Assembly (NCBI GenBank): GCA_004552965.1
Contig: SFMU01000042.1
Coordinates: 1 to 17,145 of the forward strand
Reading direction: 5' to 3'
Length of the DNA stretch: 17,145 nt
From: Bacteroidales bacterium
GTDB taxonomy: Bacteria > Bacteroidota > Bacteroidia > Bacteroidales > UBA932
Shown here one piece after another: positions 1 to 7,600 of the stretch (position 1 is its first letter; every line of letters starts with the position of its first letter). Made by a program: the position numbers and the translations under genes. A model generated the notes under the pieces. The model was not told the DNA's origin. It did no database searches and saw only the letters and a list, made by a program, of their open reading frames with translations.

Positions 1-93
1 GAAGAAGCATAGCCGTAGCTATGTGACTGATGAGGGAGGAAATATGGACCGAAAAGATTTTCAAAGATGATGCAGGTTATTTTTTGAGGATTA
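1..93. other. Left edge, no gene identified
   Basis: This stretch follows the pepD stop codon. It holds a small inverted repeat (CATAGC 8-13, GCTATG 18-23, 4-base loop). A purine-rich GGGAGGAAAT precedes an ATG at 45 on the plus strand, but that frame stops at 68-70 after eight codons. The same frame is open back to base 2, so the last 22 codons of an incoming plus-strand gene cannot be excluded. No residues there are recognisable. Confidence 0.3.
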
Positions 94-1530
94 CTAAACA
101 GTTTGGTTGCAATTGGTTATAACGTCGATCAGATGAGCCGTGAAACGCTCCAGGGAAGCAAGGTCGAGCCTCTCGCCCGGAGCATGTACCCCACGGAGCG
201 TCGGACCGAAGGAAATCATGTCGAGCCCTCCGAACTTTTCTTCGAAAAGACCGCATTCCAGGCCGGCGTGGATTGCCTTCACCTGAGGCTCCCTGCCGAA
301 GAGTTTCCTGTAGGAGGAGACACAGGCCCTGAGAATCGGCGAATCCGGATTCGGCTTCCAGCCTGGATACTCGGAATGGTGCTCGACAACGGCACCACCG
401 GTTCTGAAGCAGTCTGCAACAGCTTTTGCGATTTCCTCTCTGGAGGTGGTAACAGAACTACGCTGGGAAGTCACGACCACAATCTTACCATCTCCGGCCA
501 TCTTCACGGATGCGAGGTTGGTCGATGTCTCCACAAGACCTTCGATGTCCCGGCTCATTGCAATCACGCCATGAGGGCAGGCGGCCATAGCCTTCAGGAA
601 GGCAGATGTTACCTGGGCGCAGACTGCCGGGGACTCTGAATATGCCGGGACAATCCCGAATTCCACATCCGGATCCGTGTCGGCATATTCATTGGCGAGA
701 GCTTTGGAAAATGCCGCGAAGCGGGAACTTGTCGCGTCGGCGTCGGGCACCGCTATGACTGCCGTGCATTCGCGCGGAATCGCATTCGGCTTGTTGCCGC
801 CATCGATGGAAACCAGCTGGAGACCATGCCCGTCTTCGCTTGCGAGAAAGGTCGACAGAGCTTTGACGGTATTCATCCTGCCCTTGTCGATCTCGTCTCC
901 GCTGTGCCCTCCCAGGCCGTTTGTTATGCTTACTTTAAGTACTTTAAAATCATCATTCAGTGCTTCGTTATTGAAAGCAAAGGTTGCAGTTGTGTCGACT
1001 CCTCCTGCGCAGCCTATGAAGAGCTGCCCCTCGTCTTCCGAATCGAGGTTGATGAGCGTCTTCCCGGTGAAAAAACCTTTCTGCATTCCGAATGCCCCGT
1101 CCATTCCTGTCTCTTCGGACGTGGTGAAGACACATTCGATTTTTCCGGTCGGAAGTTCGCTCCCGAGTATCATGAGCATTGCAGCCACTCCGATACCGTC
1201 GTCGGCTCCGAGAGTGGTCTCCCTTGCTATCATCCAACCGTCCTCGATAACATAATCAATTGGGTCGGTCAGGAAGTTGTGGGTGGATCCGGCGGTTTTC
1301 TCGCAGACCATGTCCTGGTGTCCCTGAAGGACCAGTGTGCTGACATTTTCCTTACCAGGAGCGGCTTCCTTGACTATGCAGACATTTCCGACACTGTCGG
1401 TCCTGCATTCGAGCCCTCTGGTATGCGCGAAGCGGATGAGGTATTCCCTCATCCGTTCCTCATTCCCCGATTCACGGGGGATTCCGGTTATCTCCTTGAA
1501 GTATTCAAGGATTCTGTCGGTATATTCCAT
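94..1530 (-). CDS. pepD: Aminoacyl-histidine dipeptidase (M20 family, PepD-type)
   Basis: This is a cytosolic zinc dipeptidase of the M20 family that hydrolyses Xaa-His and other dipeptides. The 478-residue length fits PepD. Visible motifs are GHQDMV (ligand His71, catalytic-support Asp73), GADDGIG (bridging Asp110), TSEETGM (Glu139/140, general base and ligand), NLDSED (Asp163) and GVHAPGE near the C terminus (His449). These correspond in order to the five ligands known in E. coli PepD. HAGLECG at about 421 is another family motif. The lid domain lies between the two catalytic parts. The ATG at 1530 gives the conserved amino-terminal helix. A GGAGATC stretch overlapping the dnaA stop may serve as a ribosome site. 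Only 21 bp separate it from dnaA, so the two are probably co-transcribed; the link looks positional rather than functional. Confidence 0.95.
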   Translation of the reverse strand: MEYTDRILEYFKEITGIPRESGNEERMREYLIRFAHTRGLECRTDSVGNVCIVKEAAPGKENVSTLVLQGHQDMVCEKTAGSTHNFLTDPIDYVIEDGWMIARETTLGADDGIGVAAMLMILGSELPTGKIECVFTTSEETGMDGAFGMQKGFFTGKTLINLDSEDEGQLFIGCAGGVDTTATFAFNNEALNDDFKVLKVSITNGLGGHSGDEIDKGRMNTVKALSTFLASEDGHGLQLVSIDGGNKPNAIPRECTAVIAVPDADATSSRFAAFSKALANEYADTDPDVEFGIVPAYSESPAVCAQVTSAFLKAMAACPHGVIAMSRDIEGLVETSTNLASVKMAGDGKIVVVTSQRSSVTTSREEIAKAVADCFRTGGAVVEHHSEYPGWKPNPDSPILRACVSSYRKLFGREPQVKAIHAGLECGLFEEKFGGLDMISFGPTLRGVHAPGERLDLASLERFTAHLIDVITNCNQTV

Positions 1531-1551
1531 AAATGAGAAATTATTGATCTC

Positions 1552-2979
1552 CTAATGCTCTTCCGGAACCAGAATCCTCTCGATGTCGCTGACGTACTGC
1601 TTGAAAGTCTTGTCTGTCGACATGAGGTCACTTACCGTCGAGCAGGCGTGGAGGACGGTTGCGTGGTCCTTTCCTCCGATTTCCAGGCCGATCGTCGAGA
1701 GCGAACAACCGTCAATCAGGTTTCTGCTCAGGTACATGGCAATCTGGCGGGCCTGCACGATACCTCTTTTTCTGGATTTCGAGAGGAGGTTCTCCCTTGT
1801 GATGTTGAAGTAGTCGCAGACGACTTCCTGGACCATGTCGATCGTGATCTCCTTCTGCTCCTCGCCGATGATGTTGCCGATGACCTTCTCGGCAAGTCCG
1901 ATTGTGATCGGTTCCTGGCAGAGGGTGGCATTGGCTATGAGTGAGATAAGCGATCCCTCAAGTTCGCGGAAGTTGGACCTGACTTTGTTCGAGATGTACT
2001 CCAGGACATCTTCCGGCACGTTCACTCCTTCGCGCAGGCATCTTGCCTTGAGCATGTTGAGCCTGGTTTCGTAGTCCGGGCGCATCAGCTCGACCGACAG
2101 ACCCCACTTGAAGCGTGAGAGAAGCCTTTCCTCGAAGTTCACCAGGTCTGCAGGCGAACGGTCCGACGTGAAGACCAGCTGTTTGCCGGACTGATGCAGA
2201 TGGTTGAATATGTTGAAGAAGGCATTCTGCGAGGCAGGGCCGATGAGCTCCTGGATGTCATCCACGATGAGGACATCGATCCTCATGTAGAAAGCCATGA
2301 AGTCCGCCAGCTTGTTCTGTACGTTCACGGCATTGATGTACTGAGTCTTGAACTCATTGCCGGTCACATAGAGGACGACCATGTCCGGATAGGATTCGTG
2401 CACTGCGATGCCGATTGCCTGTGCCAGATGGGTCTTTCCCAGTCCGGGACCTCCGAAGATGAACAGAGGGTTGAACGGTGTCTTGCCCGGCTTGTCGGAG
2501 ATGTTGATGCCGGCGTTGAATCCCATTTTGTTGCACTCCCCCTTCACCAGATTCTCGAAACAGTAGGCAGGATTGAGCCTCGGATTGATCTTCAGTTTCT
2601 GTATCCCCGGGAACACGAAAGGACCCGGATTGCAGGAAGGCTGGAAAGTGTTGATGGAAACCGGTCTGTTCTCCGGAACGTTTCCGTGCGCGGCGGAAAA
2701 CTCCATCGCCGAATCCTTGCGTACCGGATGAATCCTGTACACGAGTCTGGCCTCCGGGCCGAGCACTCTCCTGAGGGTTGACTTCAGCAAAGGGAGATAG
2801 GTGTCCTCAAGATAGTTCCTGAAGAAATCCGTCGGTACTTCCACAGTCAATGTGGATTCCTCCAGCGAAACCGGGGAAATCGTCTTGAACCATACGTCGA
2901 ACTGCTTCGGATCCACGTTGCTTTCGAAGATCTTAAGACAGTCGTTCCATACGGAAATATGTTTTCCTTGTTCAAGCAT
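1552..2979 (-). CDS. dnaA: Chromosomal replication initiator DnaA
   Basis: DnaA binds DnaA boxes at oriC, oligomerises with ATP, opens the duplex and recruits the helicase. At 475 residues all four domains are present. Domain I (about 8-85) includes the FDVWF segment. A variable linker runs to about 130. The AAA+ domain has Walker A GGPGLGKT (176-183), Walker B VLIVDD (236-241) and a sensor-2 style NFRELEGS (336-343). Domain IV carries the family signature GGKDHATVLHA (435-445) within its DNA-binding HTH. The ATG at 2979 gives a normal domain I. dnaN and recF are not adjacent; upstream is an AT-rich gap and downstream is pepD. I found no clear promoter box for it. The identity is secure. Confidence 0.98.
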   Translation of the reverse strand: MLEQGKHISVWNDCLKIFESNVDPKQFDVWFKTISPVSLEESTLTVEVPTDFFRNYLEDTYLPLLKSTLRRVLGPEARLVYRIHPVRKDSAMEFSAAHGNVPENRPVSINTFQPSCNPGPFVFPGIQKLKINPRLNPAYCFENLVKGECNKMGFNAGINISDKPGKTPFNPLFIFGGPGLGKTHLAQAIGIAVHESYPDMVVLYVTGNEFKTQYINAVNVQNKLADFMAFYMRIDVLIVDDIQELIGPASQNAFFNIFNHLHQSGKQLVFTSDRSPADLVNFEERLLSRFKWGLSVELMRPDYETRLNMLKARCLREGVNVPEDVLEYISNKVRSNFRELEGSLISLIANATLCQEPITIGLAEKVIGNIIGEEQKEITIDMVQEVVCDYFNITRENLLSKSRKRGIVQARQIAMYLSRNLIDGCSLSTIGLEIGGKDHATVLHACSTVSDLMSTDKTFKQYVSDIERILVPEEH

Positions 2980-3085
2980 TTCTTTAAGTGTCGGACATTG
3001 TTCTGACGGAGCGAAGACCCCATCCTTTGTTCACAGTGCAAAATTGGAGGAAAAAAAACTTATAAAAAAATGTTTTTCGTATTGC

Positions 3086-3150
3086 TTTTTATATTCTTTT
3101 TCGTTATTTATAATTTGACCGAACGCTCCAGATTATTTTTATATTCTTTT
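3086..3150. repeat. 15-bp exact direct repeat upstream of dnaA
   Basis: TTTTTATATTCTTTT occurs at 3086-3100 and again at 3136-3150, exactly 50 bp apart. It may be a binding site or part of an unwinding region. Chance recurrence in AT-rich DNA is possible, though a 15-base exact match 50 bp apart is noticeable. Confidence 0.7.
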
Positions 3151-3157
3151 GATATTC

Positions 3158-3177
3158 AATTGATTGCGAAATCAATT
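3158..3177. other. Hairpin with GNRA-type loop
   Basis: AATTGATT (3158-3165) and AATCAATT (3170-3177) form a perfect 8-bp stem around GCGA, followed on the plus strand by a short T run. It is AT-rich and weak as RNA. It could be a regulatory palindrome for dnaA rather than a terminator. Confidence 0.4.
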
Positions 3178-3275
3178 TTTATATAAATACTTAATAGCAC
3201 TGATTTTGTAATTTAGAAAGAGTCTAGATTGGCGAATATTGATTTATCCCCTTTCTGCATTGTTGGAAAAAGGAA

Positions 3276-3287
3276 AAATCGCGATTT
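3276..3287 (-). other. 12-bp palindrome after the amidase gene, weak terminator candidate
   Basis: AAATCGCGATTT is a perfect palindrome 20 bp beyond the amidase stop. Read in the amidase direction it is followed by T-rich sequence interrupted by CC. It could be a weak terminator or a protein site; the stem is short. Confidence 0.3.
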
Positions 3288-3306
3288 GGCAATTCACGAA
3301 GATTAC

Positions 3307-4500
3307 CTACTTGCAGATGGAAACGGTGCTACCTTCGATTTTCACAAGAAATGCATCCGGATACTTCTTGCGGATCTTTTTCAACACCTCTCGAGCTTTG
3401 TCCTGATCGGAGTCGATACCGATGATGTATTTGTAGAGTTTTCCGACGGTGAAGCATTCGGGAGTGTAACCCAGAAAATACGGATCGTCCTCTTTCATCA
3501 CCTTGGAGCTGACAAGAACCTGAGTGCCGAAGCGGACGCCTGTGGCGGCCTTGCCGGAAGCGCTTCTGGCATTATCTCCTGAAGCGGCTGCTGCCGAACC
3601 GGCATCGGCTGATCCTTTCGCCGCCTTTTCTGTCTGTCTCCCGACTTCCTTTTCAGGCTCTGCAGAATCGACGGCATCGGTTCCGTCGTAACCTTTCTTG
3701 TACTTTCTGAAGGCCTCGTAGATTCCGGAAGCTATTCCTTCTCTTCCCTTTTCGCTGTTGAGCGCTTCCCTGTCCTGCGGATTGGGCAGGAAGCCGCATT
3801 CGATGAGAACGGAAGGCATTGCCGTCCTCCAGAGGACGAGGAAAGGATCCTGGGATATTCCCCTGCTGTTCCTTATCGGACCGCCCCCCAGAGACTTGTC
3901 AAGGTGCTGCGCGAACTCCAGGCTCTGTTCCAGAAAGGCATTCTGCATAAGATTCATGAATATGTAGGATTCCTCGTCGGAAGGGTCGAAGCCCTCGTAT
4001 TTGGTCGTGAAGTCATCCTCGAGAGTGATGACGGAATTCTCCCTGCGGACCACATCCATGTTCACGGCATACAGGTCCCTGTTCTTGCTCGTGTACTGTC
4101 CGAGGATGTGTACCGAGTAGCCGTTCGGGGACGTCTTCTTGCCCTCTACTGAGTTCACGTGGATGGAAATGAACAGGTTGGCCTTGTTCCGGTTGGCTAT
4201 CTCGGCCCTCTCCTGAAGTTCCACTCCCCTGTCGCTGTCCCTGGTCATGATGACCTTCACGTCAGGATAGCCGGCCTTGATCTTTCCGGCAACGCGTTTG
4301 GCGATGTCGAGCACGATGTCCTTCTCCAGAATCTTCCCGTCGGGACTGGAGCAGCCGGCGTCCCTGCCCCCGTGACCGGGGTCGATGACGACTGTCGACA
4401 GCTTGAGGGAAGCTGATGAACTCTGCGCGGAGGCGGTATGAAGACCGCTCAGGATGGATAAAGACACCAGAGCGATGAGAAAAATTCGGAAGGTTTTCAA
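3307..4500 (-). CDS. Secreted N-acetylmuramoyl-L-alanine amidase (Amidase_3) with SPOR-like tail
   Basis: This enzyme cleaves the bond between N-acetylmuramic acid and the stem peptide, usually during septal peptidoglycan splitting. A signal peptide covers about residues 1-26, ending TASAQ. The Amidase_3 domain spans about 34-265 with the zinc site DPGHGG (His43), LEKD (Glu59) and SIHVN (His114), and catalytic Glu234 in IECGF. An inserted segment at about 145-200 matches the extra helix of this subfamily. An Ala/Ser/Lys/Glu linker (275-320) leads to a SPOR-like domain (322-390) that would bind denuded glycan at the division site. The start is TTG at 4500: no ATG or GTG lies between it and an in-frame stop at 4522-4524, and later starts lose the signal peptide. 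It is divergent from the lptD-like gene. In many Bacteroidota an MCE/MlaD gene follows such an amidase; here dnaA does. Confidence 0.93.
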   Translation of the reverse strand: MKTFRIFLIALVSLSILSGLHTASAQSSSASLKLSTVVIDPGHGGRDAGCSSPDGKILEKDIVLDIAKRVAGKIKAGYPDVKVIMTRDSDRGVELQERAEIANRNKANLFISIHVNSVEGKKTSPNGYSVHILGQYTSKNRDLYAVNMDVVRRENSVITLEDDFTTKYEGFDPSDEESYIFMNLMQNAFLEQSLEFAQHLDKSLGGGPIRNSRGISQDPFLVLWRTAMPSVLIECGFLPNPQDREALNSEKGREGIASGIYEAFRKYKKGYDGTDAVDSAEPEKEVGRQTEKAAKGSADAGSAAAASGDNARSASGKAATGVRFGTQVLVSSKVMKEDDPYFLGYTPECFTVGKLYKYIIGIDSDQDKAREVLKKIRKKYPDAFLVKIEGSTVSICK

Positions 4501-4509
4501 AATATGTAG

Positions 4510-4517
4510 TATATTTG
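4510..4517 (+). promoter_or_regulatory. Bacteroidota -7 box for the lptD-like gene
   Basis: TATATTTG matches the TAnnTTTG consensus 25 bp before the TTG start at 4543. TTCG at 4485-4488, inside the amidase coding region, is a poor match to the -33 TTTG at about the right distance. Transcription would start near 4524, leaving a leader of about 20 nt. Confidence 0.55.
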
Positions 4518-4526
4518 TCTTTCATG

Positions 4527-4534
4527 CAAAAATA
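4527..4534 (-). promoter_or_regulatory. Bacteroidota -7 box for the amidase gene
   Basis: On the minus strand 4534-4527 reads TATTTTTG, a full TAnnTTTG match 26 bp before the amidase TTG start. It faces the lptD box at 4510-4517, only 9 bp away, so two polymerases could hardly occupy both. The -33 element is poor. Confidence 0.5.
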
Positions 4535-4542
4535 GGAAAAAA

Positions 4543-7449
4543 TTGCATATCAGAAAGCATATATCGGCCATTGTGCTGTCGTCGCTCGCAATCGCGATGA
4601 CAGGAATAGCCCTTTTCAGCCAGGAGCCGCAGCGTCCGCTGTCCGATCGCAGGGGCATCAATGCCAATCCGGATTCTGCGATCGCGCCGGTTGTGCTTTC
4701 CAATGACACCCTGCCTCTGAGGGTTCCGGTCTCTGGAGATTCCATATTCAGACGCAGGACTGACAGCCTTCCTGGTGACATTCCCCTTCATGTTGACAGT
4801 CTCGCTGGCGCCATTGCCCTTCCTGCCGACAGCCTTCCGGCGTCGGATTCCGCCCGGCTGGCCGCCCTGTCCGGAAGAGATTCGCTGATGGTCCGGGATT
4901 CGCTGATGAGGGCCGATTCCCTTTCGAGGGCGGATTCCCTGAACCTTCTGTCGAAGAGCTCCATTTCCCTTCCTGCATTCTCCGGAGCCAAGGATTCGAT
5001 CCGTCAGGATTTCTCCAACGGCCAGAGGAAGATGTATTATTATGGTGATGTGACAGTCTCCTACGACAACATGAAACTCACGGCCGACTACATGGAATAT
5101 GACATGCTGACAGGAGTTGTCTTCGCGAGGGGAACTCTCGACACCCTCACGGGAGAATGGAAGGGACAGCCGTCGATGACCCAGGGCAGCGAAACCTTCA
5201 ACATGGAGGAGATCCGCTACAATTTCAACACGAACAAGGCGAGGATCACGAACATGATAACAACAGAGCAGGACGGCATTCTCCACGGAAAGAACATCAA
5301 GATGATGCCGGACCGCTCGATCAACATCACGAAAGGAAAGTACACGGTCTGCGAACTCGAACATCCGCATTTCTATCTGAATATGAGTTCGGCGAAGGTG
5401 GTCACCAGACCGTCCCAGAAAACGGTCTTCGGACCGGCGAATCTGGTTGTGGAGGATGTCAGCATCCCGTTCGTGGGCATCCCGTTCGGTTTCATCCCGA
5501 AGAAGCCTACCAGGGCGACCGGTCTTCTGATGCCGTCTTTCGGCGAGGAGAATGCCCGAGGCTTCTATCTCAGGGATGCCGGTATGTATTTCGTCTTCGG
5601 AGACTACCTTGACTTTTCTGTGACAGGAGACTACTACACCCTCGGTTCCTGGGCGGTGGACCTGAATTCGCGCTATCTGGTGAAGTACAAGTTCTCGGGA
5701 AATCTTGCGCTGAACTATTCTGTCGACCAGAAGGGCGAGAAGGGTGCAAAGGACTTCTTCCAGAGCAAGAACTTCGGTATCAAATGGTCTCATTCGCAGG
5801 ATTCCAAGGCCCATCCGGGAACCACATTCTCGGCATCAGTCAACTTTTCAAGTCCTTCCAACAACCGCTACAACTCGAACGGCATCCAGGATGCCCTCCA
5901 GAACCAGGCTTCATCCTCGATTTCATATTCGAAGAACTGGAACGGCAAGTTCAATCTTTCGATAAACGCGCTGCACAGTCAGAACTCCAGGGACAGTTCC
6001 TATGCTTTCACCCTGCCTAACCTGACCTTCTCTGTCAGCCGTTTCTATCCCTTCAAGATCAAGAACAGGGTCGGAAAGGAGAGATTCTACGAGAAATTCT
6101 CCTTCGCCTACAACACATCCTTCCAGAACAAGGTCAGTTTCAAGGCTTCAGAATTGGGTCAGCCAGGCTTTGCCGACAAGTTCAACAACGGTATGACGCA
6201 CAATTTCCAGATCGGTCTTCCGGATTTCACCTTGTTCAAGTATGTCAACGTGACTCCTTCCGTGACCTATGGAATGAACTGGTTCTTCGACAAGCAGGAG
6301 GCCTATTTCGATGAGGAGACCAACTCCGTCAAGTACAGTAAAGGCGGCATGTTCAGCACTCTGGGCATGACGCACAACTATTCGGGCGGTCTTTCGATGA
6401 GTACCCGTATCTATGGTATGTACCAGTTCGGAAGACACCGCAAGCTGCAGGCCATCAGGCATGTTGTCTCGCCGAGCCTGAGTCTGAGCCTGAGTCCGGA
6501 AAAGGGCAAGGCTTTCAACGGCTGGAGGACATTCAACTACACCGATACCCTTGGAGTAGAGAAATCCGTCGACTACAACATCTACCAGGGCCAGCTCTAT
6601 TCGGCTCCGGGCAAGGGGCGTTCCGCTACCATGAGCCTTAGCATCGGCAACAATCTCGAGGCCAAGGTCCGTGACCTCAAGGACACCACCGGAACCGGTA
6701 CGAAGAAGGTCAAGCTGCTCGATCAGCTGAACATCTCGACCGGCTACAACTTCCTCGCTGACTCGCTGAAAATGAGGACTGTAGGTGTCACGATGTCGAC
6801 TTCGATCTTCGGCAAGCTCGGTATCAACGGCAACCTGAATTTCGACCCTTATGCCATCAATGAGCGCGGACAGAGAATCAACAGGTTCAATCTCGTACAG
6901 ACCGGAATCCCGCTCCGTCTGACGAATGCGAGCGCTTCCCTTTCATATTCATTGTCCGGCAAGGGAGCAATCAATGGCAATGACGGGTCCGGTGGCTCCT
7001 CGGGGCAGAATGCCGCCGACTACTACCGAAGGATATATTACCATCCTGTCACGAATGAATATATTCCTGGAGGATGGCTGTATTATACCAATCCGAATGT
7101 TCCCTGGAGCATCAACCTGAACTATTCTTTCAGCTATGCCAAAACTTATTCTTACACCAACAACACTCTGGTCCAGAACAATCAGTACACACAGACTCTC
7201 GGCGCTTCGGGGAATGTCCAGCTGACGCCGAAAATGTCGATCCAGGCGCAGACCGGATGGGATTTCATGGCTATGAAGATGACAACCTCGCAGATGTCCT
7301 TCAGCTATGATCTCCACTGTTTCAGGATTTCCGTTTCCTGGGTACCGACGGGAATGTACCAGTCATATTCATTCCTGATTGCCGCCAATGCTTCCGCACT
7401 TTCCGACCTGCTCAGGTTCAAGAAGAGTTCGAGCTACTGGGACAATTGA
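4543..7449 (+). CDS. lptD: LptD/OstA-like outer-membrane LPS assembly protein
   Basis: LptD-type proteins are outer-membrane beta-barrels that insert lipopolysaccharide into the outer leaflet, fed by a periplasmic OstA-like bridge. The 968-residue product starts with a signal peptide (about 1-26; basic HIRKH then a hydrophobic core). A Ser/Asp-rich spacer (about 60-135) repeats DSL. An OstA/LptA-like beta domain follows (about 160-310: YYYGDVTVSYDNMKLTADYM, then HGKNIKMMPD and TKGKYTVCELEHPHFY). The rest is long alternating aromatic strands typical of a large barrel, with GIPFGFIPKKPTRATGLLMP at the junction. The start is TTG at 4543: no in-frame ATG precedes it, and the first later ATG (4600) would cut the signal peptide. 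I assign the family with good confidence; the exact substrate is inferred. Confidence 0.88.
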   Translation: MHIRKHISAIVLSSLAIAMTGIALFSQEPQRPLSDRRGINANPDSAIAPVVLSNDTLPLRVPVSGDSIFRRRTDSLPGDIPLHVDSLAGAIALPADSLPASDSARLAALSGRDSLMVRDSLMRADSLSRADSLNLLSKSSISLPAFSGAKDSIRQDFSNGQRKMYYYGDVTVSYDNMKLTADYMEYDMLTGVVFARGTLDTLTGEWKGQPSMTQGSETFNMEEIRYNFNTNKARITNMITTEQDGILHGKNIKMMPDRSINITKGKYTVCELEHPHFYLNMSSAKVVTRPSQKTVFGPANLVVEDVSIPFVGIPFGFIPKKPTRATGLLMPSFGEENARGFYLRDAGMYFVFGDYLDFSVTGDYYTLGSWAVDLNSRYLVKYKFSGNLALNYSVDQKGEKGAKDFFQSKNFGIKWSHSQDSKAHPGTTFSASVNFSSPSNNRYNSNGIQDALQNQASSSISYSKNWNGKFNLSINALHSQNSRDSSYAFTLPNLTFSVSRFYPFKIKNRVGKERFYEKFSFAYNTSFQNKVSFKASELGQPGFADKFNNGMTHNFQIGLPDFTLFKYVNVTPSVTYGMNWFFDKQEAYFDEETNSVKYSKGGMFSTLGMTHNYSGGLSMSTRIYGMYQFGRHRKLQAIRHVVSPSLSLSLSPEKGKAFNGWRTFNYTDTLGVEKSVDYNIYQGQLYSAPGKGRSATMSLSIGNNLEAKVRDLKDTTGTGTKKVKLLDQLNISTGYNFLADSLKMRTVGVTMSTSIFGKLGINGNLNFDPYAINERGQRINRFNLVQTGIPLRLTNASASLSYSLSGKGAINGNDGSGGSSGQNAADYYRRIYYHPVTNEYIPGGWLYYTNPNVPWSINLNYSFSYAKTYSYTNNTLVQNNQYTQTLGASGNVQLTPKMSIQAQTGWDFMAMKMTTSQMSFSYDLHCFRISVSWVPTGMYQSYSFLIAANASALSDLLRFKKSSSYWDN

Positions 7450-7481
7450 TTCCGGCTGCCTATGCCGCGAACAATGCACTT

Positions 7482-7513
7482 TTTGCATTTTATAACTATT
7501 TGTATTATATTTG
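7482..7513 (+). promoter_or_regulatory. rho promoter (TTTG-N20-TATATTTG)
   Basis: TTTG at 7482-7485 and TATATTTG at 7506-7513 are 20 bp apart and match the Bacteroides -33/-7 consensus. Transcription would start near 7520, giving rho its own promoter and a leader of about 80 nt. There is no good terminator between lptD and this site, so read-through is also possible. Confidence 0.7.
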
Positions 7514-7515
7514 CG

Positions 7516-7546
7516 AAGTCTTCATAACAGTTTCCCCTGAAGACTT
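7516..7546 (+). promoter_or_regulatory. Hairpin at the start of the rho leader
   Basis: AAGTCTTCA (7516-7524) and TGAAGACTT (7538-7546) are perfect complements around a 13-nt pyrimidine-rich loop. The predicted start site falls inside the left arm. It could stabilise the 5' end, or act as an operator; rho is autoregulated in E. coli through its leader, but the mechanism there need not apply here. Confidence 0.45.
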
Positions 7547-7600
7547 TCATTTCTTTCGATTATTTATATTCCCTGCGATTGGCAGGAGAGATTCAATCTT

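Larger units (their letters stand above)
2980..3306. other. AT-rich intergenic region upstream of dnaA
   Basis: This 327-bp gap between the amidase stop and the dnaA start is strongly AT-rich, especially 3050-3235. It contains an exact 15-bp direct repeat, an 8-bp-stem hairpin and a 12-bp palindrome, listed separately. Two weak 7-of-9 matches to the DnaA box occur: TTGTTCACA at 3027-3035 and TTATCCCCT at 3244-3252. It must hold the dnaA promoter or leader. An origin role is possible from AT content and position, but there is no box cluster, so I would not call it oriC. No gene is seen in it. Confidence 0.4.

Noticed and set aside
826..1536. Long plus-strand open frame opposite pepD
   Set aside because: pepD on the minus strand is unambiguous; this is a codon-bias shadow, like similar frames opposite dnaA, carB and carA.
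3027..3252. oriC call from DnaA boxes
   Set aside because: Only two 7-of-9 matches on a 327-bp region, with no cluster; AT content alone is not enough.
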